Source: Streptomyces albospinus
Lineage (GTDB): Bacteria; Actinomycetota; Actinomycetes; Streptomycetales; Streptomycetaceae
Assembly (NCBI RefSeq): GCF_014648695.1
Contig: NZ_BMRP01000009.1
Coordinates: 3,291 to 67,290 of the forward strand
DNA length: 64,000 nt
Direction: 5' to 3'
Shown here: positions 9,680 through 17,701 of the stretch, in pieces
How positions within the stretch are numbered: the first letter of the stretch is position 1
How the letters are laid out: the number at the start of each line of letters is the position of its first letter
Made by a program: the position numbers and the translations under genes
Notes under the pieces: model-generated
What the model was told of the DNA's origin: nothing
The model's database searches: none
The model's input: the letters and a program-made list of their open reading frames with translations, nothing else

Positions 9680-10833
9680 CACGCAGAACCTTTCGACGTC
9701 GGTCGTTCGGTTGATGTGGTGGTGGACGGTGCGGTGTCCGGGGTGAACCACGGCAGTACGGGAGCGCCGTCCGGCGTCCCGCCGCGGTCACGGTTCCTGG
9801 TGTGCCGGCCGGCGGACCGGATGGGGCGCCAACCGCCGCGCCGGCCGCGGGCGGCGGTGGTCCTGCGGGCCGGGCGGACGCGGTCCACGATCGCCATGCC
9901 GATGCGGAACACCGCCGTCGGGACGACCACGCAGAGCAGCACCCAGAAGAGCGTCACACCCCACGGCCGGCCGACCCCCCAGGGCTGCTCGACCAGCAGC
10001 CGGCCGCCGTACTTGAGGGAGACCAGATAGTCCCCGTGCGCCCCGGCGGCCAGCTCCACCGGGAGCCTGACCTCGGTCTTCCGGCCGGCGGGGACGGTCC
10101 CCCGCCACTGCTGGTCCTCCCACTTGGGCGCGAAGACGCCGTGCGAGGTGCCGACCTGGAAGACCGGGTCCTTGGCCGGCGCCGAGCCGAGATTGCCGAC
10201 GGTGACGGTCAGTTCGCGCTGTGCGGGGGCGCCGAACCAGGTCAGCAGCCCGCTGCTGCCGGTCAGCCGGGGCTGGGCCAGCACCGCCAGCCGGCCGGAG
10301 CCGACGTCCTGGGGCAGCGGCGCCACCGGGTGCCCGGCCACCTTGAACGCGGCATCCGCGCCGGTCGCCGGGCCGGTCACGCTCGCCACATGCACCACGC
10401 AGGGGCAGGGCTTGGGCGGTTCGGCGACCGGCAGGCCCGTGCGGAACGCGCCGTCCGCGTCGGTGGTGACGGTCCGTCCGTCGCCATTGGCACAGGAGTT
10501 GGTGCCGCCGATCATGTTCTGCCCGCAGATCAGCAGGGTCAACAAGGTGTGGGGCCGCCAGCCCCGGCCGGTCACCGTGATGCTGCCGCCCGTGCCGGCC
10601 TCCTTCTGCGACACCGCCGCCGAGGGCGCGCCGTCGGCCGCGGCGGCGGACGGGCCGGGGAGGAGCGCGGGCACCAGGGCGAGCGAGAGCGCCGCGAGCA
10701 CGGCCGAGGCGCGGCGGCGTCCGGGGCGCTGCCGCGTCCGGAACCGTCCGCGGGGCGGCCGGGCGCGCGCCCCTGGAGGCGCCGCGACCGCGGCTCCGGT
10801 GATGGCCGTCGCTGTCCCGCTCTCGCCGTTCAC
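9679..10833 (-). CDS. Secreted membrane-anchored protein of the surface operon, function unknown
   Basis: A 384-residue protein. A long basic N-terminus (about 40 residues) precedes a signal-type hydrophobic stretch (VLAALSLALVPALLPGPSAAAA). Next is an extracellular domain with an early TVTGRGWRPHTLL module and four Cys (ICGQN, NSCAN, PCPC), then a second beta domain (RELTVTVGNLGSAPA). A membrane helix (VTLFWVLLCVVVPTAVF) and a basic Ser/Thr-rich cytoplasmic tail end it. The GTG start overlaps the preceding stop as GTGA, and its stop overlaps the next start. The first module resembles neocarzinostatin/Ig-like folds only in general terms. No enzymatic motif is seen. Confidence 0.75.
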   Translation of the reverse strand: MNGESGTATAITGAAVAAPPGARARPPRGRFRTRQRPGRRRASAVLAALSLALVPALLPGPSAAAADGAPSAAVSQKEAGTGGSITVTGRGWRPHTLLTLLICGQNMIGGTNSCANGDGRTVTTDADGAFRTGLPVAEPPKPCPCVVHVASVTGPATGADAAFKVAGHPVAPLPQDVGSGRLAVLAQPRLTGSSGLLTWFGAPAQRELTVTVGNLGSAPAKDPVFQVGTSHGVFAPKWEDQQWRGTVPAGRKTEVRLPVELAAGAHGDYLVSLKYGGRLLVEQPWGVGRPWGVTLFWVLLCVVVPTAVFRIGMAIVDRVRPARRTTAARGRRGGWRPIRSAGRHTRNRDRGGTPDGAPVLPWFTPDTAPSTTTSTERPTSKGSA

Positions 10834-11798
10834 GCGCGCACCCCTGATCCCGTCCTCGTGCCGGTGCCGGTCCCCGTACCGCTGCTCGCGCCGGTCCTCG
10901 TGTCGGTCACTTCCGTTACGGCGCCGGGCGCCGGGGTCACGGAGGCCGGGTCCGTGCGGCCGGCCCGCCGGCGCCGCCGTACGACGGCCAGGCCGCCGCC
11001 CGCCGCCAGGAGGAGCACCACCGCCGCGGCCCCGTCCCGGGGCACGGCGGTGTACCCGGCCGTGGCGACATCGTGCGCACCGCCCGCCGCGGTCGCCGTG
11101 AGGCGCACGTCCACCGCGTCGAGGGCGGGCGGATCGGGCCAGGTCTCGGTGCGGTCGACGCGTCCGCCGGGCGGCAGGGTGACCGGCAGGGCGCGCCCGG
11201 CCCGGCGCAGCAGCGGCCCGAACAGGCCGTCGGCGCGCACCGCCAGCCGCGGCCGGAGCACCGTGTTCCCCCGGTTGACCAGCGTGTACCGGATCGCCGC
11301 CGCGCTCCCCTGCCGGCGTACCGACAGCTGCTCGACGGTCAGCGCGGACAGCGCCGGCCCGGTGACCCGCAGCCGCACCGGCACCCGGGACCGGACACCC
11401 GGCGCGCCCTGCCCGGTCGCGACGATGGTGCCGGGGTGGAAGCCGGGGGCGGCGTCCCGCGGCACCGTCACCGTGAACGGCACGGTCGCCCGGGTACGCG
11501 GCGGAACGGTCACCTCCGCGGTGCCGAACAGCAGCCACGCACCGGCCCCGTCCCGGGCCCCGTCGCCCCGCAGCCGTACGGTGACGGCCCGGTCGGAGGG
11601 GTTGCCGACGGCCAGCCGGTCGGTCATGGCGGTGCCCGGCGCGCCCTCCAGATAGAAGTACGGACGGTCCGCCCCGCTGGGCGCGGCGGACCAGCCCGGC
11701 CCGGCGGAAGCGGCCCGTGCGGCCGGGGCGGGGCACAGCAGGGCGGCGGCGGCCGTGACGGCCGCACCGGTGACCGCGGCGCGAGTACGGAACGGCAT
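10830..11798 (-). CDS. Secreted DUF916/WxL-interacting-like protein with C-terminal membrane anchor
   Basis: A 322-residue protein with a signal peptide (cleavage near AARAA), then a domain starting FYLEGAPGTAMTDRLAVGNPSDRAVTVRLRG. This is the usual pattern of DUF916 (WxL-interacting protein, peptidoglycan-binding domain): a beta-sandwich with PGT...L.V.NPS. A second beta domain follows, then one membrane helix (about residues 255-275) and a Thr/Gly-repeat cytoplasmic tail. It starts 19 bases after the LPQTG protein and overlaps the next gene by 4 bases, so the four surface genes form one operon. The family link is by motif; the role is inferred as binding or presenting the sortase-linked partners. 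Confidence 0.72.
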   Translation of the reverse strand: MPFRTRAAVTGAAVTAAAALLCPAPAARAASAGPGWSAAPSGADRPYFYLEGAPGTAMTDRLAVGNPSDRAVTVRLRGDGARDGAGAWLLFGTAEVTVPPRTRATVPFTVTVPRDAAPGFHPGTIVATGQGAPGVRSRVPVRLRVTGPALSALTVEQLSVRRQGSAAAIRYTLVNRGNTVLRPRLAVRADGLFGPLLRRAGRALPVTLPPGGRVDRTETWPDPPALDAVDVRLTATAAGGAHDVATAGYTAVPRDGAAAVVLLLAAGGGLAVVRRRRRAGRTDPASVTPAPGAVTEVTDTRTGASSGTGTGTGTRTGSGVRA

Positions 11799-11817
11799 CG
11801 GCGGCTCCCGGTGGAGG

Positions 11818-12537
11818 TCAGGCCCGTTGGTGACGGCGGGTCAGCCAGAGTGCGCCGGCCGCGCCGGCCAGCAGGACGGTGCCGCCGAGGGTGCCCAGCG
11901 CGACGGCGGAGTCCGCGGGTCCGGTCTGTGGCAGCTGACCGCCGCCGGACGAGCCGCCCGCACCGCCGGTACTGCCGCCGCCGGTACTGCCGCCGGAGCC
12001 GCCGGCGGCCTTCACGTCCAGCGTCAGCGAGGGCTTGGGGCTGTTGCTCGGCGTACAGGTGGTGGTGGTGCCCAGCGCCTTGATGGTGAGGGTCGACGCG
12101 GTGAAGGTGACCTTGCCGCTCGCCTTGGGCGTGTACGTACCGCTCAGGTCGCTGATCTTGATGGGGGTGTTGGCCGGTATCGCCTCGGCGTTGGGCGGTC
12201 CGGAGACCGCTACCGTGCCGTTCTCCGCGCCGCCCAGTTTGATCAGCGCACTCGGCTTCATCGCGCCCTTGCCCAGCTCGACGGGGCTGGAGGAGACGCC
12301 CTTCTGGAAGGACATGACGAGCTTGTACGCTCCCCCGCCAGGGGTCCCCTTGATGTCGATGGGCGATACCGCGCCCTTGTTGCCGATCGGTGTCCTGCAC
12401 TGGTAGTTGACGTCGACGACCTCGGCGTGCGCGGCCGGCGCGGCGAGCATCACCGCCGATCCGGCCGTCAGCGCCGCCGTCGCGGCCAGGCCGGCCGCCC
12501 GGCGCCGGCTGCCGTGCTGTGCGTAGAAGCGGGCCAC
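11818..12537 (-). CDS. Sortase-anchored surface protein, single domain (LPQTG signal)
   Basis: A 239-residue secreted protein. The signal peptide runs to AAPAAHA (about residue 38). One Ig-like module follows, bounded by a Cys pair (VNYQCRTPIG and TTTTCTPSN), then a Gly/Ser linker, LPQTG, a hydrophobic helix and a basic tail. The module is a paralogue of the second module of the 8264-9679 protein (shared patterns VxSPVELGKGAMKPS/ADIPAGSVKPS and LTIKALGTTTTC/LTVNALGTTTTC). The GTG start at 12537 has AAGGGG 8 bases upstream. It is the first gene of the operon. LPxTG here against LAxTG in the partner suggests use of different sortases. Confidence 0.85.
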   Translation of the reverse strand: MARFYAQHGSRRRAAGLAATAALTAGSAVMLAAPAAHAEVVDVNYQCRTPIGNKGAVSPIDIKGTPGGGAYKLVMSFQKGVSSSPVELGKGAMKPSALIKLGGAENGTVAVSGPPNAEAIPANTPIKISDLSGTYTPKASGKVTFTASTLTIKALGTTTTCTPSNSPKPSLTLDVKAAGGSGGSTGGGSTGGAGGSSGGGQLPQTGPADSAVALGTLGGTVLLAGAAGALWLTRRHQRA

Positions 12538-12578
12538 CTTGAGTTCCCCTTCTCCCGGGTAGCGCACCGCCGGATTTG

Positions 12579-12593
12579 CTGACGGCACATCAG
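12579..12593. promoter_or_regulatory. Inverted repeat upstream of the surface-protein operon
   Basis: CTGA-N7-TCAG lies 42 bases upstream of the GTG start of the first surface gene, flanked by TTG and ATG. It is a candidate operator or an extended promoter element. No clear housekeeping -35/-10 pair accompanies it. The arms are short, so this is tentative. Confidence 0.3.
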
Positions 12594-12699
12594 ATGGGCG
12601 CTCAAGGTACGCCGGGGACCTTGCCGAGGGAAGGCACAGCACAGCCCAATCGGGCGGCGGCAGCCCTGTTGCGGCGGCGGGAGCCCGGAAACGACAGCA

Positions 12700-12723
12700 G
12701 CGCGGGCCCCAAGGGGCCCGCGC
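12700..12723 (-). terminator. Hairpin terminator downstream of the RsbW-like gene
   Basis: A perfect 11-bp stem (GCGCGGGCCCC / GGGGCCCGCGC) with a 2-base centre lies 26 bases past the stop of the gene ending at 12749. It also insulates the surface operon that starts at 12537. Confidence 0.8.
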
Positions 12724-12748
12724 CTGCTCGCTGTTGGCTCACCCACCG

Positions 12749-13252
12749 TCAGGACGGCGCGGCGAGCTCCGCCCAGACGGTCTTGCCCGCGGCGTCGGTG
12801 TTGCGCACCACGCCCCAGTCCAGGCACAGCCGCTGCACGATGAACATGCCGTGGCCGCCGGGGCGTCCGGGGCGGTGCGGGCTGCGCGGCGCCGGCGAGC
12901 CCGCGCCCAGGTCGCTGACCTCCAGGCGCAGCACCTTGGCCGCACAGCGCAGCCGCAGCTCCTCGGGCCCCTCGGCGTGCAGGCAGGCGTTGGTCACCAA
13001 CTCCGAGACCACGAGCAGCACATCCTCGGCCGCGGCACGCTGGTCCGCATTGCCGGCCGGCAGCCAGCCCCAGTCGTGCAGGGCCTCGCGCGCGAAGTCA
13101 CGGGCCCGCGCCACGGCGCCCCGGGTGCCCGCCAGGCGCAGCCTGCGGATCTGGCCTTCCGGGGTGGCGGAAGCCGGGGCGTCGGCGGAAGCACCGGCAC
13201 TGCCCGGCTCCGGGCCGACATCGCCCGGCGGGTACGGCCGGGTGGTGCTCAT
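12749..13252 (-). CDS. RsbW-like ATP-binding anti-sigma/serine kinase family protein
   Basis: A 167-residue HATPase_c_2 domain protein of the large Streptomyces anti-sigma-kinase-like family. After a low-complexity N-terminus of about 40 residues come the N box (VLLVVSELVTNACLHA), the G1-type motif (LEVSDLGAGSP) and a GGHGMFIVQRL G2 box. These proteins bind sigma factors or STAS antagonists and phosphorylate the latter. It lies 172 bases downstream of the STAS gene on the same strand, close to a SigB-type sigma gene, so a partner-switching trio is likely. Which partner it binds cannot be read from sequence. Confidence 0.88.
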   Translation of the reverse strand: MSTTRPYPPGDVGPEPGSAGASADAPASATPEGQIRRLRLAGTRGAVARARDFAREALHDWGWLPAGNADQRAAAEDVLLVVSELVTNACLHAEGPEELRLRCAAKVLRLEVSDLGAGSPAPRSPHRPGRPGGHGMFIVQRLCLDWGVVRNTDAAGKTVWAELAAPS

Positions 13253-13424
13253 CAGCGCTTCACCTCACCGATTCGCCTTTTCACGGAAAACTGCCAACTG
13301 ACTGATTCAACGGATTCAGGTGTCTCCTGCCCGAGCGGACCGTGAGAACACCCACTTCTTGGGTACGGAAGTTGTGACACGGACTACGTGCCCGGAATAC
13401 AACCATCCGGACACCGCGGCCGGG

Positions 13425-13793
13425 TCAGTCGGCCAGGGCCGCGTCGAGGGAGTCGTGCACCGTGAAGACCGCCTCCGCGCCGGTGATCTCGAAAACCCGG
13501 GCGACCACCGGCTGCATCCCGGCCAGATGGACCCCGCCCCCCGCGGCCTCCGCCTTCAGGCGCGCGCCGAGGAGCACGTTCAGCCCGGTGGAGTCCATGA
13601 ATTCAAGGGGTGAGCAGTCCACCACGAGGCGTGCATATCCGTCGTCGACACAGCCCTCCAGTGACTCACGCAACAGATCCGCGGTGTGGTGATCGAGCTC
13701 ACCTGCGACGGTCACGACCGCGCTGGCGCCGTGATGGCGGATCTCGACGTGAAGCCGGCCCCGGCTCGCACTGCCGACCGTCCCGCGGTCCAT
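13425..13793 (-). CDS. STAS-domain anti-sigma factor antagonist
   Basis: A 122-residue STAS protein of the SpoIIAA/RsbV/BldG type. It has strand HVEIRHHGASAVVTVAGELD, then ARLVVDCSPLEFMDSTGLNVLL with the phosphorylatable Ser in DSTG, and a C-terminal helix. The ATG at 13793 was selected because AAGGGG stands 9 bases upstream; an ATG 14 codons earlier lacks such a site. It is divergent from the sigma factor at 14064 and upstream of the RsbW-like gene, as expected for a partner-switching module. The arrangement resembles the arsI/prsI/sigI locus of S. coelicolor as I recall it, without proof. Confidence 0.9.
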   Translation of the reverse strand: MDRGTVGSASRGRLHVEIRHHGASAVVTVAGELDHHTADLLRESLEGCVDDGYARLVVDCSPLEFMDSTGLNVLLGARLKAEAAGGGVHLAGMQPVVARVFEITGAEAVFTVHDSLDAALAD

Positions 13794-13886
13794 GCGCGCG
13801 CACCCCTTGCTGCCTAGACGACTGTTTTGCATACGACACTGCTTGCGACTGCGCTTGAAGAACCCTACGCCTTCATGACGCTCGCC

Positions 13887-13909
13887 GGTACCCAAACAAT
13901 GGGCATACC
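13887..13909. promoter_or_regulatory. Divergent stress-type -10 elements between antagonist and sigma genes
   Basis: In the 270-base divergent spacer, GGGTACC reads towards the STAS gene (minus strand, 13893-13887) and GGGCATACC reads towards the sigma gene (plus, 13901-13909). They form an imperfect inverted repeat around AAACAAT. GGGTAC/T is the -10 element of SigB-like promoters in Streptomyces. I could not find a GNNT -35 at ideal spacing, so autoregulation by the local sigma factor is only a suggestion. Confidence 0.35.
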
Positions 13910-14063
13910 ACCGAAATACGGACATCGCGCACTTGCCATCTTCAGGCAAAGCCAGGTAGGCGTAGAAGGACACATTCGAAACGGCCGGCTTTGGAGGCGC
14001 CGCACACCGCAGTTTCACGTAGAGGCATCGGCAGCCATATGCCGAGAACGATGGAGGAGACCC

Positions 14064-15002
14064 ATGTCACCCCGGCTCGACGAATTGCGCACCGAAGACA
14101 CCCGGAGCCCCGCATCGTCGACACCCCCGTCCGACCCGACCGGGCACATCCCTTCCCAGCCGCACGCCGCCGAATCCGATCCGGCGGAATTGTCCGAGAT
14201 CGACGGTCTGCCCGAGATCCCGCCGTTCGACGAGGTGGGTCCGGTGGACGCGAGGGCCTTGTCGAAAACCCTCTTCGAGCGCATGGAATCGCTGGAAGAA
14301 GGCACTCACGAATACGCGTACGTCCGCAACACCCTGGTCGAGCTCAACCTCGCGCTGGTGAAGTTCGCGGCCTCCCGGTTCCGCTCCCGCAGCGAACCCA
14401 TGGAGGACATCGTCCAGGTCGGCACCATCGGCCTGATCAAGGCGATCGACCGCTTCGAACTCGGCCGCGGCGTGGAGTTCCCGACGTTCGCGATGCCGAC
14501 CATCGTCGGCGAGATCAAGCGCTTCTTCCGCGACACCAGTTGGTCGGTGCGCGTACCGAGGCGGTTGCAGGAACTCCGCCTGGACCTGGCCAAGGCGGGC
14601 GACGAGCTGGCGCAGAAGCTGGACCGCGCCCCCACGGTGAAGGAGCTCGCCGAGCGCCTCGGCATCACCAATGACGAGGTCGTCGAAGGGATGGCCGCGA
14701 GCAACGCGTACACCGCGAGCTCGCTGGACGCCCAGCCCGAGGAGGACGACAGCGAAGGCGCGCTGGCGGACCGCATCGGCTACGAGGACCACGGCCTCGA
14801 AGGCATCGAGTACGTCGAGTCGTTGAAGCCGCTGATCGCCGAACTCCCGCCGCGGGACCGGAAGATCCTCTCGCTGCGGTTCGTCGCCAATATGACGCAG
14901 TCCGAGATCGGCGACGAGCTGGGCATCTCCCAGATGCATGTCTCCCGGCTGCTCTCCCGCACCCTCGTACGGCTCCGCAAGGGGCTGATGATCGAGGAGT
15001 GA
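14064..15002 (+). CDS. RNA polymerase sigma factor, SigB/SigF (SigI-like) family
   Basis: A 312-residue group 3 sigma factor of the SigB/SigF/SpoIIAC type. It has an acidic Pro/Ser-rich N-terminus, region 2 (LALVKFAASRF, EDIVQVGTIGLIKAIDRFE, FPTFAMPTIVGEIKRFFRDT-SWSVRVPRR), region 3 (LGITNDEVVEGM) and a region 4 helix-turn-helix (MTQSEIGDELGISQMHVSRLLSR). The ATG at 14064 follows GGAGGAGA at ideal distance. The adjacent STAS and RsbW-like genes point to post-translational control by partner switching. The exact orthologue among the many Streptomyces paralogues (SigB, F, G, H, I, K, L, M, N) is uncertain. Confidence 0.92.
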   Translation: MSPRLDELRTEDTRSPASSTPPSDPTGHIPSQPHAAESDPAELSEIDGLPEIPPFDEVGPVDARALSKTLFERMESLEEGTHEYAYVRNTLVELNLALVKFAASRFRSRSEPMEDIVQVGTIGLIKAIDRFELGRGVEFPTFAMPTIVGEIKRFFRDTSWSVRVPRRLQELRLDLAKAGDELAQKLDRAPTVKELAERLGITNDEVVEGMAASNAYTASSLDAQPEEDDSEGALADRIGYEDHGLEGIEYVESLKPLIAELPPRDRKILSLRFVANMTQSEIGDELGISQMHVSRLLSRTLVRLRKGLMIEE

Positions 15003-15049
15003 CCCCGCGGTCGCGGCCGGCCCTCGGGGCCGGCGGTCGCCCGCGCTCA

Positions 15050-15087
15050 TGAGGGCCCGCCCCGGATTCGTCCGGGACGGGCCCTCA
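15050..15087. terminator. Bidirectional hairpin with TTCG loop
   Basis: TGAGGGCCCG-x-CCCGGA and TCCGGG-x-CGGGCCCTCA pair around a TTCG tetraloop, giving 16 base pairs with one internal mismatch. It lies between the convergent sigma factor and hutI genes. Confidence 0.88.
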
Positions 15088-15105
15088 GTGCGTCCGGCGC
15101 CGCCC

Positions 15106-16287
15106 TCAGAGGCGTACGCCCTTGTGCCAGACGTCCGTGACGAGCGGGACGCCCGGCCGGTAGGCGAGGTGGACGTGCGAGGGCGCGTCCAGCAGGAGGA
15201 GGTCGGCGCGGGCGCCCGGGCCGATCCTGCCGACGTCGGTACGGCGCAGCGCGCGGGCGCCGCCGGCGGTGGCCGACCAGACCGCCTCGTCCGGCGTCAT
15301 CCCCATGTCGCGGACGGCCAGCGCGATGCAGAACGGCATGGAACTGGTGAAGGACGAGCCCGGGTTGCAGTCCGTCGAGAGCGCGACGGTGGCGCCGGCG
15401 TCGAGCAGCGGGCGGGCGTCGGGCCACTCGGCGCGGGTGGAGAACTCGGCGCCCGGCAGGAGGGTGGCGACGGTGTCGGACTGGGCGAGGGCGTCGATGT
15501 CGGCGTGGGTGAGGTGGGTGCAGTGGTCGGCGGAGGCGGCGCCGAGCTCGACCGCGAGCTGGACGCCGGGGCCGTGGCCGAGCTGGTTGGCGTGCACCCG
15601 GGGCACCAGGCCCTTGGCCTTGCCCGCGGTGAGGACGGCGCGCGCCTGGTCGCCGTCGAAGGCGCCCCGCTCGCAGAAGACGTCGACCCAACGGGCGTGC
15701 GGGGCGCAGGCGTCCAGCATGGGGCCGGTGACGAGGTCGACATAGCCGGCCGGGTCGTCGGCGTAATCGGGCGGGACGATGTGCGCGCCGAGGAAGGTGA
15801 CCTCGTCGGTGTGCGCGGCGGCGATGCGCAGCGCACGGGCCTCGTCCTCGACGGTGAGGCCGTAGCCGGACTTGGTCTCCTGGGTGGTGGTGCCCTGGCG
15901 CAGGCCCTCGGCGAGGTAGCGGGCGACGTTGGCGTGCAGTGCGTCGTCGCCGGCGGCGCGGGTGGCGGCGACGGTGGTGCGGATGCCGCCTGCGGAGTAG
16001 GGGCGGCCGGACATCCGGGCGTTGAACTCGGCGGTGCGGTCGCCGGCGAAGACCAGGTGGGAGTGGGAGTCGACGAAGCCGGGGAGCCCGGCGCGGCCGG
16101 CCGCGTCGACGGCGTTGTCAGTGGCGGGTGCTTTGCTGGACGTACCGACCCAGGCGATGCGGTCGCCGTCGATGACGACCGCGGCGTCCTGGATCAGACC
16201 GAGGGGGCCTTCACCGAGGGAGGGGTCGTTGGTGACGAGCTGGGCGATGTGGGTGATGGCGGTGGTCGGCGCGGAGGTCGTCGTCAT
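15106..16287 (-). CDS. hutI: Imidazolonepropionase HutI
   Basis: HutI (393 aa) opens the imidazolone ring to N-formimidoyl-L-glutamate, the third step of histidine breakdown. Amidohydrolase-fold metal motifs are visible: [12 protein letters not shown] near residues 70-80, then [28 protein letters not shown] and STDCNPGSS. The ATG at 16287 gives the usual length; upstream in-frame sequence is proline-rich and unlike the family. It is the last gene of the hut operon, 58 bases after hutF. Confidence 0.96.
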   Translation of the reverse strand: MTTTSAPTTAITHIAQLVTNDPSLGEGPLGLIQDAAVVIDGDRIAWVGTSSKAPATDNAVDAAGRAGLPGFVDSHSHLVFAGDRTAEFNARMSGRPYSAGGIRTTVAATRAAGDDALHANVARYLAEGLRQGTTTQETKSGYGLTVEDEARALRIAAAHTDEVTFLGAHIVPPDYADDPAGYVDLVTGPMLDACAPHARWVDVFCERGAFDGDQARAVLTAGKAKGLVPRVHANQLGHGPGVQLAVELGAASADHCTHLTHADIDALAQSDTVATLLPGAEFSTRAEWPDARPLLDAGATVALSTDCNPGSSFTSSMPFCIALAVRDMGMTPDEAVWSATAGGARALRRTDVGRIGPGARADLLLLDAPSHVHLAYRPGVPLVTDVWHKGVRL

Positions 16288-16345
16288 CGCGGGGGTGCTC
16301 TCCTTCGTCCGCCGGCGGCGCGGGCCGGGTGGGGTGGGGTGGGGG

Positions 16346-17701
16346 TCAGCCGCGTACGGCGGCGATGGAGTCGGCGAGGGCGGTGGGCACGTCGGGGACG
16401 CGTGTGTGCACACCGTCCCGGACGATCTGCCGGCCGCCCACGATGGTGTGCCGCACATCTGCCGCGGAGGCGGCGAATACGGCCGTCTCGGCGCCGAGTC
16501 GGGGCAGCGGTCCGGCAGTGCGTACGGAGTCCAGCGCGATCGTGGTGAGGTCGGCGAGCGCGCCGGTCTCGATGGCGCCCGCGTCGTCCCAGCCCAGCGC
16601 CTGATGGCCGTCGGCGGTCGCGGCGCGCAGCAGGGCGGCGGCCGTCCAGTGCCCGCGGGTGCGGGTGCGCAGCCGCTCGTCGAGCTCCATGGCGCGGGCC
16701 TCTTCGAGCAGGTCGATGACGGCGTGGCTGTCGCTGCCGAGGGAGAGCGGGCTGCCCTCGGCCTGGAGCCGGACGGCCGGGCCGATGCCGTCGGCGAGGT
16801 CCCGCTCGGTGGTGGGGCACATGCAGACGCCGGTGGTGCTGCCGCCGAGGAGGGCGATGTCCTCGTCGGTGAGGTGGGTGGCGTGCACGGCCGTGGTGCG
16901 CGAGCCCAGCGCGCCGTGCTCGGACAGCAGTTGGGTGGGGGTGCGGCCGTGGGCCGCGCGGCAGGCGTCGTTCTCGGCGGTCTGCTCCGACAGGTGGACG
17001 TGCAGCGGTGCCCGCCGCTCCCGGGCCCAGTCGGCGACGGTGCCCAACTGCCCGGCGGGGACGGCGCGTACGGAGTGGATGGCGGCGCCGATCCGGGCGT
17101 GCTCGCGGCTCTTGAGGGCGTCGGCGCGCTCCGCCCAGGCGTCCGCGGTGCCGTCGGAGAAGCGCAGCTGGTGCCGGTTGGGCGGGTCGCCGAAGCCGGC
17201 GGAGAGATAGGCGGTGTCGAGGAGGGTGATCCGGATGCCGGCGTCGGCGGCTGCCGCGATCAGCGCCTCGCCCATCGCGTTGGGGTCGCCGTAGCGGGTG
17301 CCGCCGGGCGCGTGGTGGAGGTAGTGGAACTCGCCGACGCAGGTGATGCCGGCGAGCGCCATCTCGGCGTATGTCGCACGCGCGAGGGCGTAGTAACTGT
17401 CCGGGGTGAGCCGGTCGGCGACGCCGTACATCACCTCGCGCCAGGTCCAGAAGGTGCCGCTGCCGACCTGGACGGTGCCGCGCAGCGCGCGGTGGAAGGC
17501 ATGGCTGTGGGCGTTGGCGAGCCCGGGGAGCGTCAGCCCGCGCAGCGCCTCCGCGCCCGGTGGCGGCGTGGGCGTCCCGGTGCGGACGGCCGTGATCCGC
17601 CCGTCCGCCACCTCCACGGCCACGCCCGGCTCGACGTGGGTGCCGAGCCAGGCGTGCTCCAGCCAGTACGTGATCGGTGTTGCCTGCGGCGTCAGCGGCA
17701 C
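16346..17701 (-). CDS. hutF: Formimidoylglutamate deiminase HutF
   Basis: HutF (451 aa) deiminates N-formimidoyl-L-glutamate to N-formyl-L-glutamate plus ammonia, the branch used by pseudomonads and actinomycetes. Metal-binding [39 protein letters not shown] and [15 protein letters not shown] all match the family, with the expected length. The GTG start at 17701 lies 10 bases inside the upstream gene and has GGAGGGG before it. It is part of the hutU-M20-hutF-hutI operon. Confidence 0.94.
   Translation of the reverse strand: MPLTPQATPITYWLEHAWLGTHVEPGVAVEVADGRITAVRTGTPTPPPGAEALRGLTLPGLANAHSHAFHRALRGTVQVGSGTFWTWREVMYGVADRLTPDSYYALARATYAEMALAGITCVGEFHYLHHAPGGTRYGDPNAMGEALIAAAADAGIRITLLDTAYLSAGFGDPPNRHQLRFSDGTADAWAERADALKSREHARIGAAIHSVRAVPAGQLGTVADWARERRAPLHVHLSEQTAENDACRAAHGRTPTQLLSEHGALGSRTTAVHATHLTDEDIALLGGSTTGVCMCPTTERDLADGIGPAVRLQAEGSPLSLGSDSHAVIDLLEEARAMELDERLRTRTRGHWTAAALLRAATADGHQALGWDDAGAIETGALADLTTIALDSVRTAGPLPRLGAETAVFAASAADVRHTIVGGRQIVRDGVHTRVPDVPTALADSIAAVRG

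Noticed and set aside
9679..11736. A single 685-residue protein reading through the second and third surface genes
   Set aside because: The upstream part is a shadow of the DUF916-like gene. The real gene starts at the GTG at 10833, which overlaps the upstream stop as GTGA.
13361..13366. A GGGTAC stress-type -10 on the plus strand between the kinase and STAS genes
   Set aside because: It would transcribe into the 3' end of the minus-strand STAS gene, and no gene lies in that direction. Probably chance.
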